64,000 nt of DNA, taken from NCBI RefSeq assembly GCF_035582795.1, contig NC_134370.1, positions 28,817,501 to 28,881,500 on the forward strand, read 5' to 3'. Position numbers and translations under genes: made by a program. The notes beneath the pieces are model-generated. The model ran no database searches. It was not told where the DNA came from and saw only the letters and a program-made list of their open reading frames with translations. This DNA is from Mycteria americana. Its lineage: Eukaryota > Chordata > Aves > Ciconiiformes > Ciconiidae. Positions 21,831-35,760 of this stretch are shown here, piece by piece. Each line of letters begins with the position of its first letter. Position 1 is the first letter of the stretch.

Positions 21831-24800
21831 GTGGAAATCAGGGTCGGTTAAGAGGACAAAATGTCACTTGCGTGACTTCACAAAACATTGGCACTCTTCC
21901 GTTCGTTAATAATTCGTTAATATTTGTGGAATAATAACCTTTTTATTCTAAACCTCCAGAAATATGGAGTGTGGTGCCTGTAAACACAAGGATTTTCAAG
22001 TGTCTGATAGCGTAGGTGTAGGTACTTGTAATAGCTCACGCTTTCTCAGTTTAGATACTAGTTATAATGAAAGTCTTTCTTTAATATTTCAATCTGCATT
22101 TGCAGTATGGAGAATATCAAATAAACTGGTAGTGCTTGAGTAATAGGAAAAGCAGTGCAATACCTTGCTATTGAAAATAACTGAAAGACCAGTAGGAAAC
22201 AGCATGAATCTAATGCAGCTTATAGGGAACCATAGCTGTTATAATCCCTGGAGTTACCCACTGCCAGCTTAGTACAAACCCCCTGCTTGTGCTGACTATA
22301 ATGGAGTACAGGAAGTGCTAGGAAAAGTGTCTTCACTCATATTTGGTTTATATTTTATCAGAAATTCTGCTGCAAACCAAATACCCTTCAATTGAAAATG
22401 CAAAGGTAATGTTTTGAAATGTGCTGTTGAAATACGGTATACGGTTGTCTAAGTCTCTTCAGCTTCCTGTGAATTTATCGGAGAACCTTGCTTTTCTTCT
22501 GCCCAAGAGCAGGAAATCCTCTGCTCAACTATTGACCTGATTTGAAAACTCTCTGTGATACTGCTGAGTGTCAGGTTGCCTGAGTTGCTTCACACTCCAT
22601 TTCCTGGTGACTGGGAGGGGCAGGGGGGAAAGGTAGGTATCTGGGTTTATGTCATATTAAGGTCCACCCAGAAACTTTGTGGGGCTGGAAAGTCATTTAC
22701 AATGATGAAGCAAAGAGTTCAAAATGGTATTGCAAACTGCCACAGTTGACACACAGGGATAAATGGCTGATCTAGAACCCATTCAGGTGGGTTTCCCAGT
22801 CATTCAATTGAATTGCATTCAGAAGTACTTAAAAATTCTAGCAAATATTTATCTATTTTCCCATATTGGGAGCTTAAACTCCGCAGGTGTAGGTGGGGTG
22901 TGCATGCCAGGGCCAGCTCAGTTGGTTTCTGTGAGCTCCTTTTCCTGTTATCTAACTCTGTTACTTGGAACTGGATGTTAACTGCAGTTCAGAATTCAGT
23001 TTTGCACAAGATACAACCCAAAGCAGAAGATCTAAACACACTGTAGAAAATCTGACCTGCAAAGGACTGAACTAGTGACTTCTATGAGTGTGTGTTGCAA
23101 GGTGTCAGCCCACTAAAGTAAGCTGGGTTATGTCCACCAAGCAGTAAACCACAGAGTTATCCAATTGTAACGCAGAGTTATCCAATTGTAACACTTTAAG
23201 AGTTTAATGACAAGTTTGTGTTAGTATAAAATGGAAACTAAAACACTTCCATCTGTTAGTCCTTGATGAAATTGTTTATTTCAAGACTATGTTCTGCTGC
23301 ATGTGAAGGGTAATGGTTCACATAGAAATGCATGCTCAACACTCCATAACTTGTATAGCCTGGAGCATAGAATTAGCTCTTATCTTAATTTGAATGAATT
23401 TACTAACAGTGGAAGGTGTTCAGATAGACAGACCCACAGATCAAAGCTCAGAGCATGATTGTTTTGGGAAAAATACAAAATATGTGCAAGAAAATTGTTT
23501 CAGCAAAAATCCTGTGTAATGAAGACCTACACAGGTCTAAGGTAGATGCCCTTTGGTAACACAGTCTGTACAGTCCATCACAAATTCTGATTCAGTTTAT
23601 AAAATGGCTGTATTGTTGCATTCCTCAGCGTACATCAAGTCAAGCCATAGGCTGTTTCACCTGTATTCCAGACTAGGGGCAACGCGGAGCCACTAAACGT
23701 TGCCGTCTCCCATTGCAACAGCAAAACATTGCTGTCTCCCATTGAAGCTGGACTGCAGAAATCAGTTCAGCCAAGCTTGCCTCCAAGCAATGGATTTTAA
23801 GCAGTGAAACTTTCTCAGGAGTGTAACACACATTGAGGGTAATGCTGCCTCTTAAATATCATCAAGCCTGATACGCCAGGGGGTACAAAGCACCTGCAGG
23901 GGAGAGGAACACAAGTACATGATACTGTCTTGCAGGGATCTGGTTTAACTGAAGGCCCAGTTATGAAGAAGGAAAACAGGTGCATAGGAGTTGCAAACTG
24001 CATAATTTGGAAACGACATACAAAAAAAAGTAAGTATAAAACCTAAAGAATACTCAGGAGTAGTAACAAAACTGAGGAAGGAAAACGAATGCCTTTTGTT
24101 GGCTGAAACAGAGAGAAAGCTTTTGGGAGACTGTCTTTCCAAAAGTCTCCATCAACTAACAGGATTGTAAAGAAGTGAACTACAACCCAGAATGACTGCG
24201 AGAGAACTCGTTTTCTTATAAGGGAGAGCTGGCAAATGATGCATGTCAGTTCCTCAGGGCTCAGAATCAACATAGGCTCTATGTACATGTATCTTCAGAG
24301 GATCTGAACCTGATCAAGTTCATGCAGGAAGCCACTCAGGTTCCAGGCTAGCACTCCCAAAAACGTACCACAGGCTGGCTGGTACTCTAGGTTCCTAGGC
24401 TGCCTGAAAGACAGTGTTATAATACTTGCAGAAATCTTTTTTTGTAGTTTCTGCTTGTTTTTAGTGTGTAAACTCTCAGGTATTTTATCTTTGAGTTTTC
24501 ACCAAGGGAATATTTTAGTGATGGAAATGAAATGCTGAAAAATGGATATGGAAAAAGGAAGAGGACAGGACCTGTGAAATCAGGTGTGTGGATGTTGTAT
24601 TGAATTAACATACTAGTTTCCATCACTCAGTTCTGGTTTGTGTGCTGTTATGGCACAAATCCACTTGGAAAAGTATGAGGTTAGAACTGAAGTTTGGAAG
24701 AGGCACTAGGAAAATGCAGTGCTTGCAGGAAATGCTGCTGTGATTTTGTGGGTTCTCCCACAAAGGCTTCTCCATTTGAATTGGTACTGAGTCAATACCA

Positions 24801-25484
24801 GCGCAATGTCAGAAAGCAGTACGACCATGCTTGAGATGATATGCAAAGTCTCACCTATACCGACACCAAGGATTCTAGGCCTCATTTGCTGCTTCTTACC
24901 CTGGCTGTGGCATCACTGTCCATAAACACTTGGTTTGAAATCCTAATACAGAATAACAGCTGTTAATATGAGTAAAAGTAAACCTCAGTTCAAAATGCAT
25001 ACATAACACATGAGGTTTGGGGGTTCTATCCTGGCTAAATACCAGTTTAGATATTAAAACCTCAAAGACTAAAAAAAAAAAAAAAAAAAGTTATTAAAAC
25101 TTGCTGGTAGGCTTCTTGTAATTTTAACTGGAGAATATGTCCTTGTTTTCCTCTCTGTATCAGCAGCACAGCATGGCTTCTGTGGTTACCTTAGGAACTG
25201 CGTGCTGGAGTGGTTCCAAGTCCAGGCTAGGTTTACGTTTCCTAAACTGAGCTGATTGAAAAGCAGTCTTAAAAGGTACGTATAGAATATAACATACATA
25301 TAATAAATACATGTAATATAGTACGCTCTACTGCATGTTTCTGCATACTTTTTCTCTTGTAAGCTCTTAAGGAAAATGGCTGCAGTTACGTTCTGCTCTA
25401 GAGAAGTAGTCAGTCGAATTGTGACATATTTACCTTACCAGTAAACTGTTTTAACGTACTTTTGAGATGAAATGTATTACAAAG

Positions 25485-25550
25485 ACATAGAGTCCTAGTT
25501 GGAAATCTTAAGGCTCTTAGATCTACCCTCCTGGCAGGAATCCATGCTAC
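25485..25550 (-). mobile_element. Possible CR1 tail fragment
   Basis: The order 'catagagtcctagttggaaa' followed by 'cttagatctaccctcctggcag' loosely follows the reverse complement of a CR1 3' terminus ('catagaatcat...ggttggaa...ccaaccc'). It is short and diverged, hence a weak call. Confidence 0.3.
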
Positions 25551-26151
25551 AGCTAAGCTGATCTCTAACAAGGATCAAAGAAAGCCTGGCTGGAAGTGAA
25601 GGGTGGAGAGGAGAGAGTGGTCTTGTCCCTTTTTGGCAGCAACTATACTGTGAACGTCTCTGTAGGAGTATCAGATGTAATGCTGCTGAAGGTGAGCAGA
25701 AGTGGGCTTTACATGGAGTGCCTGTTAACATCTCTTTTTATTTTAATAAACTCTAAGGGAAGCAATAATTTAATGTGCAAGTTACATCTAGCTCTGTAAC
25801 TTAGAAAGTCACATATCCTCCTTTTGAAAATGCTTTCTGTATTTCATGTAACGGTATATTTTATACGTTTGGGGTGACAAAAATTGGCACTTTTCATGTT
25901 ACACTTTGTCACTTGTTTGAACCAACCACGTATGAGGTTTCAAATAGAATTAAAGGGAAGAAATAGTGGGTCAAGGAATTACATAAATACATTGCTGGAG
26001 CGAGATCTTCATTCTTGCATAAAATACAAGAGAATGACTTGTTAGTATTTAATGCCCCGAATATTCACTTGTGTGACTTATGACTACATAACTGTACATA
26101 TCCACAGAAAAAGGAACATAGTAATATACCAAAACGGGTGATCTCTGGGCT

Positions 26152-26225
26152 GCTTTTTTTTTTGGTGTGGGGGGGTGTTTTTTGTGTGGTGTGGTTTTGG
26201 TTTTTTGGTTTTTGGGGGTTTTATT
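26152..26225. repeat. G/T-rich simple sequence
   Basis: About 70 bases almost wholly of G and T with GGTTTT/GGTGTG units. It is the complement in type of the A/C-rich stretches at 1,498, 40,905 and 51,040. Confidence 0.75.
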
Positions 26226-29200
26226 ACATCATGAGCCACTTCTTTATGAGGGACCTATCAAAAGCATGACCAATACTTACTATTGCACATGGGCATGCTG
26301 TTTGATATTTCAGAAACTGTTTTATCTGTGCCACGTAATTCCTTCATGCATGTGTCTAAAATACATGATCCACATGAAGCCATTATTATTTCTTCATGTA
26401 CTTGTTCTTGCGAGTCTCACCGTCTCAGATTTTTGCCTAGGAATGTTGTGAAATTCAGTGGGTTTAATGATTTTTGTCAGGTTGAACAAAGCAGGGGACA
26501 AGGTTCACTGCTCTACTCTTTAAAAAAAAAAAAAAGCGAGCACCTTGCTGTCATCTGCTTTCTTCTTCCAAGAATGGAGACGTGTCTTCCTCCAAGAGTG
26601 GAGACATGGGTGTCCTTCTCTCTAAGAGCACCAGGAATCCCTTTCCCCTGTGGAGGTGTGAGAGAAGCAGAGCAGGTAAGAACCCCAACACCCAGAGAAC
26701 GTGGCGTTGAATGAATAGTGAAGCCCTAGTCACAACATTCCTATTGCTAACAAAAGTTCCCCCAGTGCTTACTTTTTGCCTCAGAGGCAGTTTGGGAATT
26801 CAGACTCCATCAAGATGCCTATGGAACTTAAAGCTATCGTTTTGGGCTGCCTACGTTTCCAAGCAGGCTATACTTTATTGCTTACACTTGGATCACTTTT
26901 CACAGGTTTTCATTAGTCTGTTTTCATAACCAGAAAAACTACATATAAGCTGGGATTTTGATGTAACAGCATAAATCCTTTAGTCAGAGGCACATGCACA
27001 GGGGTTTGATTTCTTCCTGACTCAGTTTCAGCAGAATCTCTTTTCCTGTTTTAAGGTCTCCAGTATTCAAAATTTGACCCTTCTCTAACAAAATTATAAA
27101 TATTCTCACAGATACTCATGCAAATTTGCAGCTTGAATCAAAACCAGTCTCTCTAATGAGAGACTTAATTTGTCTCAGGCTGTAATCCATCAGCTTCACA
27201 TGGCTCTCTTAACAGTTCCCCTTATTCCACTGAAAATGAAAGAAACTCACCCTAACCATTTACAAAGTGTTTCCAATATATTAAAAAGTTCTAATCTGTC
27301 ATTTAATTATAAGCATCTGTTTTTACAGAAAATTTTCCCTTAATGGTGGTCTTATGCAACTTGATGAATTTTTATGGATAAAACATGCTGCCAAAGGTAC
27401 TGCCCTATGATATCTTTTTCTTTTGCTGACAAGAACATTTGCTGCCCCTAACAGCTTTTGCAGGAAGAGGGTTCTGCTCCAGCCAAAGCTCCCAAAGAGG
27501 GTGGGCTCGGAGGTTATCATTCCTGTGGAAAAATTTCCAGAAATGAAATCTGTTAAGCAAATGCCTCACTCCCTGAATGTCTGAAAATGGCAGCTAGTGA
27601 GGTTTCCATACAATGGTTTCCTTGTCAGAAAAATATTCCATATGCTGCCATAGCTAGCCCAGTTTTCTGTTTATGAATGCAGTGTCAAAGGTGTGGGACT
27701 TCTATGAATCCCTCTATTTATCCAGCCTCAGTGGCTAGAAGTGAGCCAAACCTGGACCTCAGTTAAATCCATGGAACATGCAATTGACTTCAAAGTGAGC
27801 ACAGCCAGGTCTGGAATAAATACTGGGCTGGCTGCAGCATACAAGCTTCCAGCCTAAGCATGGTACTCAAAGGGCTTTTCTGCATGAGAAAATAACAGTA
27901 CTTAAGTTGTAGAAATATGTTATTTTCCAAATCCTGCTGGAAGAAGTAACCCTTTGTAGAGGTCACTGTGTCCTCATTGGATAGGGGTAGCAACTCCTCT
28001 CAATGGCTCCTAACCTGTTGCAGTCAAAATTACTCTGGTTAACAAAACCGTCCTGTTAAAGCTAATGTGGCCCCTTTCGGCTGGCACAAGTCAGATAAGT
28101 TAACACCCAAGAGAAGCACTACCAGCATACTGAGAGCACAATGATCCCTGATTCTTTGCACGTGAGCTACTCTGTGGGCATGTCTTAATTTTTCCATCTG
28201 CCTGCATAGTGAACGTCAGACTACTACACTCTGCATCAAAACCTGTGTTGATGTTTAGCTTTGCCTATTAATCAGAAATTACTTTATCAGTGAGGCTTAA
28301 GATCAGCTGGGAATAAACTTATAATTCATGCTAAACAACAATAAGCCATTCTTAAATTGAAATATACGTGTTCACCTGCTTTGGACTACTTTAAGTTTAG
28401 CTTTCTCCCACGGGTGCAGCCTCGGCCTCTGTGGTGCCAGTTAAAATTTTGATGGGGGGGTGGGGGGGAAGGATTTCTTTTCTTTAGTTCCATCACAGCT
28501 GTTGTATTTCAATGATTGGTCACAATGGTATGTTGAAGCTGTATGGAGAAGAAAAAAACCAGTCCCTGCACTGAAAGGAGTTGGTGGGCGAACAGGACAT
28601 ATACTTTAAGAAGCATGAACACATCCATCAGAATTAGTTTAGTTCTAAATGAAATTGCCTGTTACAAAGCGTACGTATGAGGGAAACACGTGTTGGAAAG
28701 GAGGTTTTGAGACCCCGTTCACAAAAATCCTAGCTGCAAAGAAGAGTTGATTCCCCGCCCAACTTGTATAATGCTGTGATTCAGTCAGCAATGTTATTTT
28801 GATGAGTGTCTTGGCAAAAGAAATTTAATTGGAAAATGCTAGGCCTTTTTATTTTCCATTTTTATTATTTTGTTTTGTCTCTCTAAATGCTTCCATGTGA
28901 GCAACTTCACTCATCTTTAAAGAATGCATGTAAGAAAAAAGATGTTTATTGAAGCATTTAGATAGTACTGCTTGTACTAGAAAAGGTCAAAATGAAACAT
29001 CTCCTTCCTCTAAAATTTTTGTAGAATTTTACTGAAGGAAATGTGTAATATATGCAACAGAACGGGGGTTTCTGTCCCACCTTGCCTGGAAAACACGTTT
29101 TCTGAATGTTTTATGAATTCCTGGTGAAAGCAATCAGTTTCTGGGTTTAAATCCGATGTTACGCTGAACTCTTACCACCTTGACTTGGACCGTAACTGCC

Positions 29201-29379
29201 TTGATTTGGTTTTGCTACATCCCTGTCACCCAGTCCCTCGGGAGATGATGTATGGCAGGGGAAAGCCCAAGCTGCCCATGTGATGGGTGGAGTTACTTTT
29301 TTCCCTGTTTGTTTTGTTTTTTATGAAACGGACCTCTCGCTGGAAATCGCCTTTTTGTCAAACCTGTTTTGAGGAACTC

Positions 29380-30010
29380 GCCAACTTGTTTTCAGCCAGC
29401 AGCCGCCGACGCTGCCCTGCCGAGGGCGTCCTCCGGCCGGCGCAGGCCGCTGACAGCTGACCCAAGGGCCTCGTCAAGGCGGGTCGCCCAGGAACGCCGC
29501 CTCCCTCAGGGCCACGGCGCCGGGCCTGGGCCGCGGCGGCGCTTCCCCGCCGGCCGGGACAGCTGCCGCAGCGGGCGGGGCGGCCCGGGCCGGGCCCCGC
29601 CGCAGCCGTCGCGTTTTCCACCGCCCGGCCTCCGCCTGCGTTTCCCCGCCCCCGGCCCGCCCTCGCACCGAGGCCGGCGGGCGGAAGGAGCCGCGGCCGC
29701 AGCGAGTTCTCCTCCTGCCGCTCCCCGCCGCCACCTCGCAGCAGGACCGAGCCGTCAGGTGGGGCAGCGGCCGCAGCGGCTCCCGAGGACCGGCGGTAGG
29801 AGCGGCCCCTGCGGCGGGGCGGGACGGGACGGGACGAGGAGGAGGAGGAGGAGGGCGAGTACCTCCCTGTGCTGCGGGCCGGGCCGGGCCGGGCTGGTGT
29901 CCCCGGGGTGACGGAACTCCCGTCCGCCTGGACGGGGCGGCAGGAGCCGTGGCGCACTCGGGGTGACAGACAACGGCCCGGGGGCTGGTGTAGGGGGAGG
30001 TCGGGGCCCG
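29380..30010 (+). promoter_or_regulatory. ANXA11: CpG island, likely ANXA11 promoter and non-coding exon 1
   Basis: About 630 bp of very high GC and CpG density stand out sharply from AT-rich flanks, with many GGGCGG/CCCGCC Sp1-type boxes (for example near 29,573-29,605) and a GGGAC/GGA repeat (29,820-29,855). There is no convincing TATA box, as usual for a housekeeping promoter. The first coding exon of ANXA11 begins with eight bases of 5' UTR after a splice acceptor at 41,899. An upstream non-coding exon is therefore required, and this island is the only strong candidate in that orientation. Possible donors are CAG|GTGGGG at 29,759 and GCG|GTAGGA near 29,795; I cannot choose between them. 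Confidence 0.7.
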
Positions 30011-32670
30011 CAGCAGCTCCGCGGTTCGTAGAAAGCTGCTCCTGTTCCGTAGGCAAATGAGGTGGTTTCAGAGGAAAATGAGTGTTTTGCTCTTGGAGTT
30101 GCAGTTCGGCACTTGGCCTGCGTCCTCAGCTTATTTTGGTTTTTTTATTTTGATGCGTGTGGTTAACAAGGGAAAGAAGCCTAAGATGGTAGTCTTGTCA
30201 GAGCCGTTACACAATGCTTTTTTTTGCCAAACATCCCTTTCTACAAACTGCTTGCAATATACTTTACTTTTTCTTACACTACATGTACTTAAAGTGTCTT
30301 AAAACAGAAGTTCTTAAACTCTTGCTATACCTTGTGTAAGAGAGAAAACAGCATAAACATCTCAATATTCAGAAAAGCAGAGTTTTTTGCTGTCTCCATC
30401 CGGTTTCTGGAGAAAAGAGGCTGGGCAGTGGGGAGGATTTTCTTGGGATGTTTTTTCCTCGTTTATCACATTAACGGTAGTTCCTGGAAGCCTGTTCCTG
30501 ATAGGGAGGAACAGCTGAGGGAGAGAGCTTCTGAAGGCAGTGGCAGAAGCATGGAAAGCAGCTCAGGGCAAAATGGGGACAGATGCATGGGGGCAGAAAG
30601 ACTGAGGTGAAGGTGTGGAGAGAAAACAGGCTGACAAGAGGGAGAAGTGCTGGTGCAATGTGTTTTGGCGAAGGAGCTAATCAGTAGTTTTTTATGCATC
30701 TGACAGCCTGGCTGCTGTAGGAGGTGGGGGTTCATTCCCTGACACCCCCCAGCACACAGTATTTTCTGTTGAGTGAGTCAGTGCTCTGCTGGAGCACGTA
30801 CAGTAGCATCAGAGGCGGTACAAAACCAGTGCTCCTGTGTGGCTGCTGTAAAGCTTGAGTGCATGAATGCTTTCCCCACAGCTTCGCTATTTCTATGATT
30901 TCCTGGTTTTAGAGCTGCTGTAAGAGTCATGTGGGCCACTCTCCTCCCACTGATGCAGCAGATAGCTTGCACATTGCTTCCAGTTTCGCCTGTGGCCCAG
31001 TCCCCGTGGCATTTCTGCTAAATTTTTCCTTCCTGAAAGTGCCTCTGTAGCTACTCTTGTGACTTCTTCCCCTCCTGCCCGCAAAGCACCATGCATAATA
31101 CATTGCACCATATATAATACAGATTCAGCAAGATTTTGAAAGGCCTTATGATTTTATGTCTATGTCAACAATGATATTTATGTACCTTTCTCTTGCCTGA
31201 CCTCAGTATGAGGTTAGGAGCCAGAACCTCTCTGTGAATCTGGACTTAAAATTTTTGTAGTCATCACACTCATTCATATGCTATGTCACTGCTTTAACTT
31301 GTTCTCTGTAGTCTCCAGAAGTTTTGAATTGTCAGACTGGAAATTCTGTGAAATGTTAAAAGTCACTAAAAGATATAACAAAACCATAGTGGGATGGAGC
31401 TATTTTATGGAGGTATTTATGTAGTCAATACAGTATATTAAAGAAAAAAAATTGTAAAGACTGTAGTGTTAGATCAATTAAAACACATAGCCTGATCTAC
31501 TACAGAAAGTCAAGCCAAGAAGTCTGTCTAGTTTGAAGGCTACAGGACATGCTGTTTCCTAAACCTCTAGCAAGTTTCAGAAGATGGAGCATCCAGAGGA
31601 TCTGTTCAATAGCATTACATTAATCGGAGCTAAGATAGAGCCTCCTATCTTAGTTCTGTGATAGTGATCTAGGGATAAAAAAAGAAAGCTATAGTTAAAG
31701 CAGAGATGTAATCAAAAAGAGCAGATGGTTAATAGTGGCTACAGAAATAGCAGGGCTTTTTAACAAATTGAAAGTTTCATTTATTTTTAGCCAAGGCTCT
31801 GTGTAATCATCCATAGCAACTTCTCTGTCAGCTTCAAATTGCAGTTAGAGTCTTCCCTTGAATTAAGTATACAACTGAGTAACAGCACCAACGTAATTTC
31901 TTTTATTTCATACATTTATGCCTGCTACCTTGAAACATGTTTCTTATTGGATATATTTTAAAATTGTATTATATAAACTATTGGAAATAAGGATGGAGAC
32001 TTGTCAGCTGTATGTAGTGACTTTTGGTTTGGGTTGCTTTTGAAAAAGGTAGCAAAAGCCTTTTAAAAAAAAAAAAAAGAAAAGGCTGCATGTTTACGCT
32101 CCTGTCAGCAGCACTTTCACCCATTTGAAACTTGAGTTGTTGTGCACCAAAGCTGAGGTGGTCCCTTTGCTTTTGCTGTTGCCAGTTTATTTGAAAGCAG
32201 GTGTGTTTGATGTAAATGCTGAATTTCCTTCAGGCATTTCCCCAAGCTGGGAAGAATGAAATGCGGTACCGCAAGTGGTAGATAAGTAAGCCAAAGGGCA
32301 GTAGTAACTATTTACAGTGTATTACTTCTGTTGTTGCTCCATGTTTGTTCCACATTTTATCAGAGCTCACTACAAAATCTTAATAGGAGGTTAGATCCTG
32401 ACTGGGGCAAGTCAGTTATGGGTCAGAGTGGGGACTTGCTGGTGTCCTTCTGAGAGACAATTTTATTACGTGCTTGTGATGACCAGGCAACCAGTCCTGC
32501 CTATGCTTAGCAGCTGGTTTTTTGTGTGTGTGTGAAATTGTATCCATACTAATCAGCTGTCACAGATGCTGAATGTGGACCAGTGCTAATCATTAGATAG
32601 TAGGAACTTAGACTGTATAGGCTTCATATGGTTTTTTTGGGTTTTTTTGGTGGTGATTGTTGGTTGGTTG

Positions 32671-32697
32671 TTTTTTTTTTTTTTTTTTTTTTTTTTT
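32671..32697. repeat. ANXA11: Poly-T tract
   Basis: A run of 27 T follows TTGG repeats and ends in CCC. A second T-run lies at about 32,927-32,947. Both are in the presumed first intron. Confidence 0.85.
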
Positions 32698-34160
32698 CCC
32701 AAAAACAAACACAACCCCACACAGCCCTGCTACCTGGCTGTTCCCTGTACAGTGCAGTGTCACTGTGCTGTCCGATCGGTAGCAGTGTTCTTTTCTAAGA
32801 TATACAAAGAAATGGAAAGAAGTCCTTCCCAGACATTGCTTCCTTTTTTTCCCTGCTATATGTTGTCTGGTTGAGAGAGAAGATACTGTCTTATTTGCTA
32901 ATAGAGAAGGTTAAAAGCTTGTGCTTTTTTTTTTTTTTTTTTTTTTTACTACAAAGCGTGAGTGGGGTTTTTTTGAGGGCATTAGGAAAGTGTCACCAAT
33001 GGGCTGCTCTGTTCTAGCTTTAGTTCAGCTGTTGTCTTGAGGAAGCACTGGACTGCACACTTTCCTTCCTTCTTTGGAGCCATTAATCAGTATTCAATTC
33101 ATCATTAGGAGAGGTGGGCCTCTGATTCAGGCTTTTGGATCCCACCTTCTGGCAGGCTTAAGAACTGTCAATCAAATTAATCTCATATTAAAGATCCAAA
33201 TGAGTTTTAAATCTTCTCAAGGCCTCTGTTTGTGCTAAACCTTACTATAACCATTCAGTCAATATGCATGTGAAGTGATACTCGCTGTGATTAATTTGTA
33301 CATCTGATTGACATTCCCAAAGACCTCTCGCTTGGGTAAAAAAGCATGTTAGATTTCTAACTTTGGCCTACCAAGTTGCTCTAAATTAGGTGCTTAAGTT
33401 GCCTAAAGCAGACAGTGTGAGTATCCCTTTATTGTTGCTAGAGAGAACAACTTGAAGTTTGGGAAACTGCACTCATTCTGTAAACATTGCACCTATCTAT
33501 AGTCCAAATAACTGGTTATTGGCTGCACTTGACAGTGCTTTGAAAATACTCAGATTTCCATTAGCTAGGAGAATAAATGTATTTTATGAATATTAGGGTT
33601 TAGGGGGGAAAATACTTCTTTTTTAGTAATAAGCTTTAAGGACTAAAGTTTGCTGATCCCACAAGCAGACTAGATTTGAAGGCCATAGTCTTGCTTTCTT
33701 TTATAACTTCGCTTGTTCATGGTTGTTGTGAAATACCTGGCTCTCTGGTTTCCTATACTAAATTGGTTCTTGAATAAGTCAATTCCTGTGAAGAAGTAAT
33801 TGATCGGCTGGAAATGAGTATTTCATTATAGTCAGGAACAAACAAAGGGTGTCCATCTGCTCATTGATGAGTAATAATCTTCCTAGTGTTGCTGGACAGC
33901 TGTATGTGCAAGCTCTTCACTGTCTAGAAAGCATGAAAGCCGTCACCTTTAAGAAAAAGTTGGTGTATTTGCACACTCATATTTACCTCTTTTTCAGCTA
34001 GGGAGTCCCAAGGCTGTCAGCACAGAGCACAGAGGTTTTTTGTGCCACGTAGGGGTACATCCATACAGCTTTTAACTAAGGTCTCATAAGTGTGCCTTTC
34101 TTTGGGGAGTTATCAGTTGAACAGCTTGGTGTTATTTGGTTTCTTCTGCAGCCCAAACAA

Positions 34161-34222
34161 TGTAAATGTAGGAAGTACATGTAAATGAAATGTAGGAAGT
34201 ACAATGTAAATGTAGGAAGTAC
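34161..34222. repeat. Three-copy short tandem repeat
   Basis: Three units of TGTAAATG(AAA)TGTAGGAAGTACA type, 18-25 bases long, stand in a row. The middle one has a small insertion. It lies in the presumed ANXA11 intron 1. Confidence 0.8.
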
Positions 34223-35699
34223 TGGCAGAGGACCTAATGGAAAACTTTTGTCTGCCTCTTGTTCCTGTTGCCTTGCGGGGCTGGGGAATGCTGGAGCTGT
34301 CTGTTGTCACAGCAGGGCCACTCCCTGGCTCTGCGCTTCAGGCTGGGGCACAGCAACTAATTACAAATCGGTGGTGTGAAATGAACAATCGGGTTTTTTC
34401 CTTGTAAACTGTTTTAGAGTACTGAACGTTACATTATTACTTTAGTTCTGTAGGATTTCCCACACAGAGTGTACTTGGTGACATGGAGTAATTAGTGTTT
34501 ACCTATTCTTACTTGCACTGATGATGTAAAAATTTGTTCTTGCGTAGTAGAACTTAAAATAGATGTGTATAAATCCCTGAAGCATTAGTCAGTTGAGAAC
34601 ATAATTCAGACTATTTATAGCATGACTGTTTTTTGCAACAGATTATTTTCTATGACAGGTTATGAGTTTGAAATAGAACAACATCGCTCTATTATTTCTT
34701 CAAACATCTCATAAACTTATTATGGTATTATTTCTTGCTTGTTGTGTTGTTAGGAAGGTGTCTTTATCTGTGTTGTCATATGTGTTTTGACTGCCTGTAT
34801 GTAAGTATTCGAAAGAGAACTTTGCAAGAGTGTGCTACAAAAGGAAACACTTGGATCAGGGCAAAGTAGGAAGCCAAAGTGAAGTTGGCCTCCTGGAATT
34901 AACTCATGTTCTTGCTGCATGTGGATTTCAAGAGTCCATGCAGTTCAATTAAGTTGTTTGGCTTATGTTGCCTTGAGTATGTATGTAGGGACTGATAAGT
35001 AAACCCAAAGAGGTCTGTGATCGTCCCAGAAAAGTCACAGGTGCTGAATGAAACTGTATGCTGGGGGAACACATGTTTAGCTACATAAGCAGGATCTTCA
35101 CAATGATGAAATGCAGCCACTGAGTGGTAACGTTATACTACCTTTTTCCCTCTCCCCTGTTGTCTCCTGTTTGGACCCCTAAGACAATGCTCCATAAAAC
35201 CAAGCACTGAAGTACGTTTCTTTCTGTTCAACTACTTGCATCTCTGTGGTTCAGTGCTGGTGAATGGTGTTACATTGCCATCTTCAGCAGACCTGGTTCT
35301 GCTGGCAGCTAGAATATGAGGTTGGCCTACTTGCCCTTTCAGATTTTGACCCTCTGTGAACCATGTGGGTCTTGAGTTGTCAAGGAGATGTACCAGGGAG
35401 AGGAGAGTATGCTCAAGCTGGGACGAGCCTGTCTCATGAAGGAGACAAGGGGGCTGGTTGTTGGAGCTTTTGGTCCCTGTTTGCTCCTGTAGCATGGCTG
35501 ATGCTGGTTATTGTTACTAGGTGTTTAAAGAACTTTGTCATGAAGTGGCTAAGTTGCCTGTTGCATCGGAATTATCCTTTGCAGGCTTCTGAGGTCTTAG
35601 TTGAATGTGGTGTCATTTTTGTTTTGTTTTGTTTTCTCACTAGCCAATAAAAGCAAGCAATAAAAGGTGCTAATTGTAGGTCAGAACAAGTCATCTGGG

Positions 35700-35760
35700 A
35701 AATTCCTTGTGGACTAGATGATCTCAGAGGTCCCTTCTAACCTAAGTTACTCTATGAAAT
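35700..35760 (+). mobile_element. CR1 LINE 3' tail
   Basis: The stretch 'ggactagatgatctcagagg' followed by 'tcccttctaacctaagttac' and 'tctatga' is the conserved 3' end of bird CR1 elements, including the terminal TCTATGA-type unit. Only the tail is present, as is normal for 5'-truncated CR1 copies. Confidence 0.75.

Larger units (their letters stand above)
21831..29370. other. Intergenic sequence upstream of ANXA11
   Basis: No gene recognised. Open frames are at most 143 codons and without family resemblance. Contents noted are a 17-base tandem duplication near 23,154-23,192, a 20-A run (about 25,070-25,089), a G/T-rich simple stretch (26,152-26,225) and a possible CR1 tail near 25,485-25,550. 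The next gene expected from human order (MAT1A) was not seen. Confidence 0.55.

Noticed and set aside
29358-30056. Long open frames on both strands (up to 232 codons) in the CpG island
   Set aside because: The sequence is extremely GC-rich, so stop codons are rare by chance. The translations are Arg/Pro/Ala/Gly-rich with no domain, and the frames compete on both strands.
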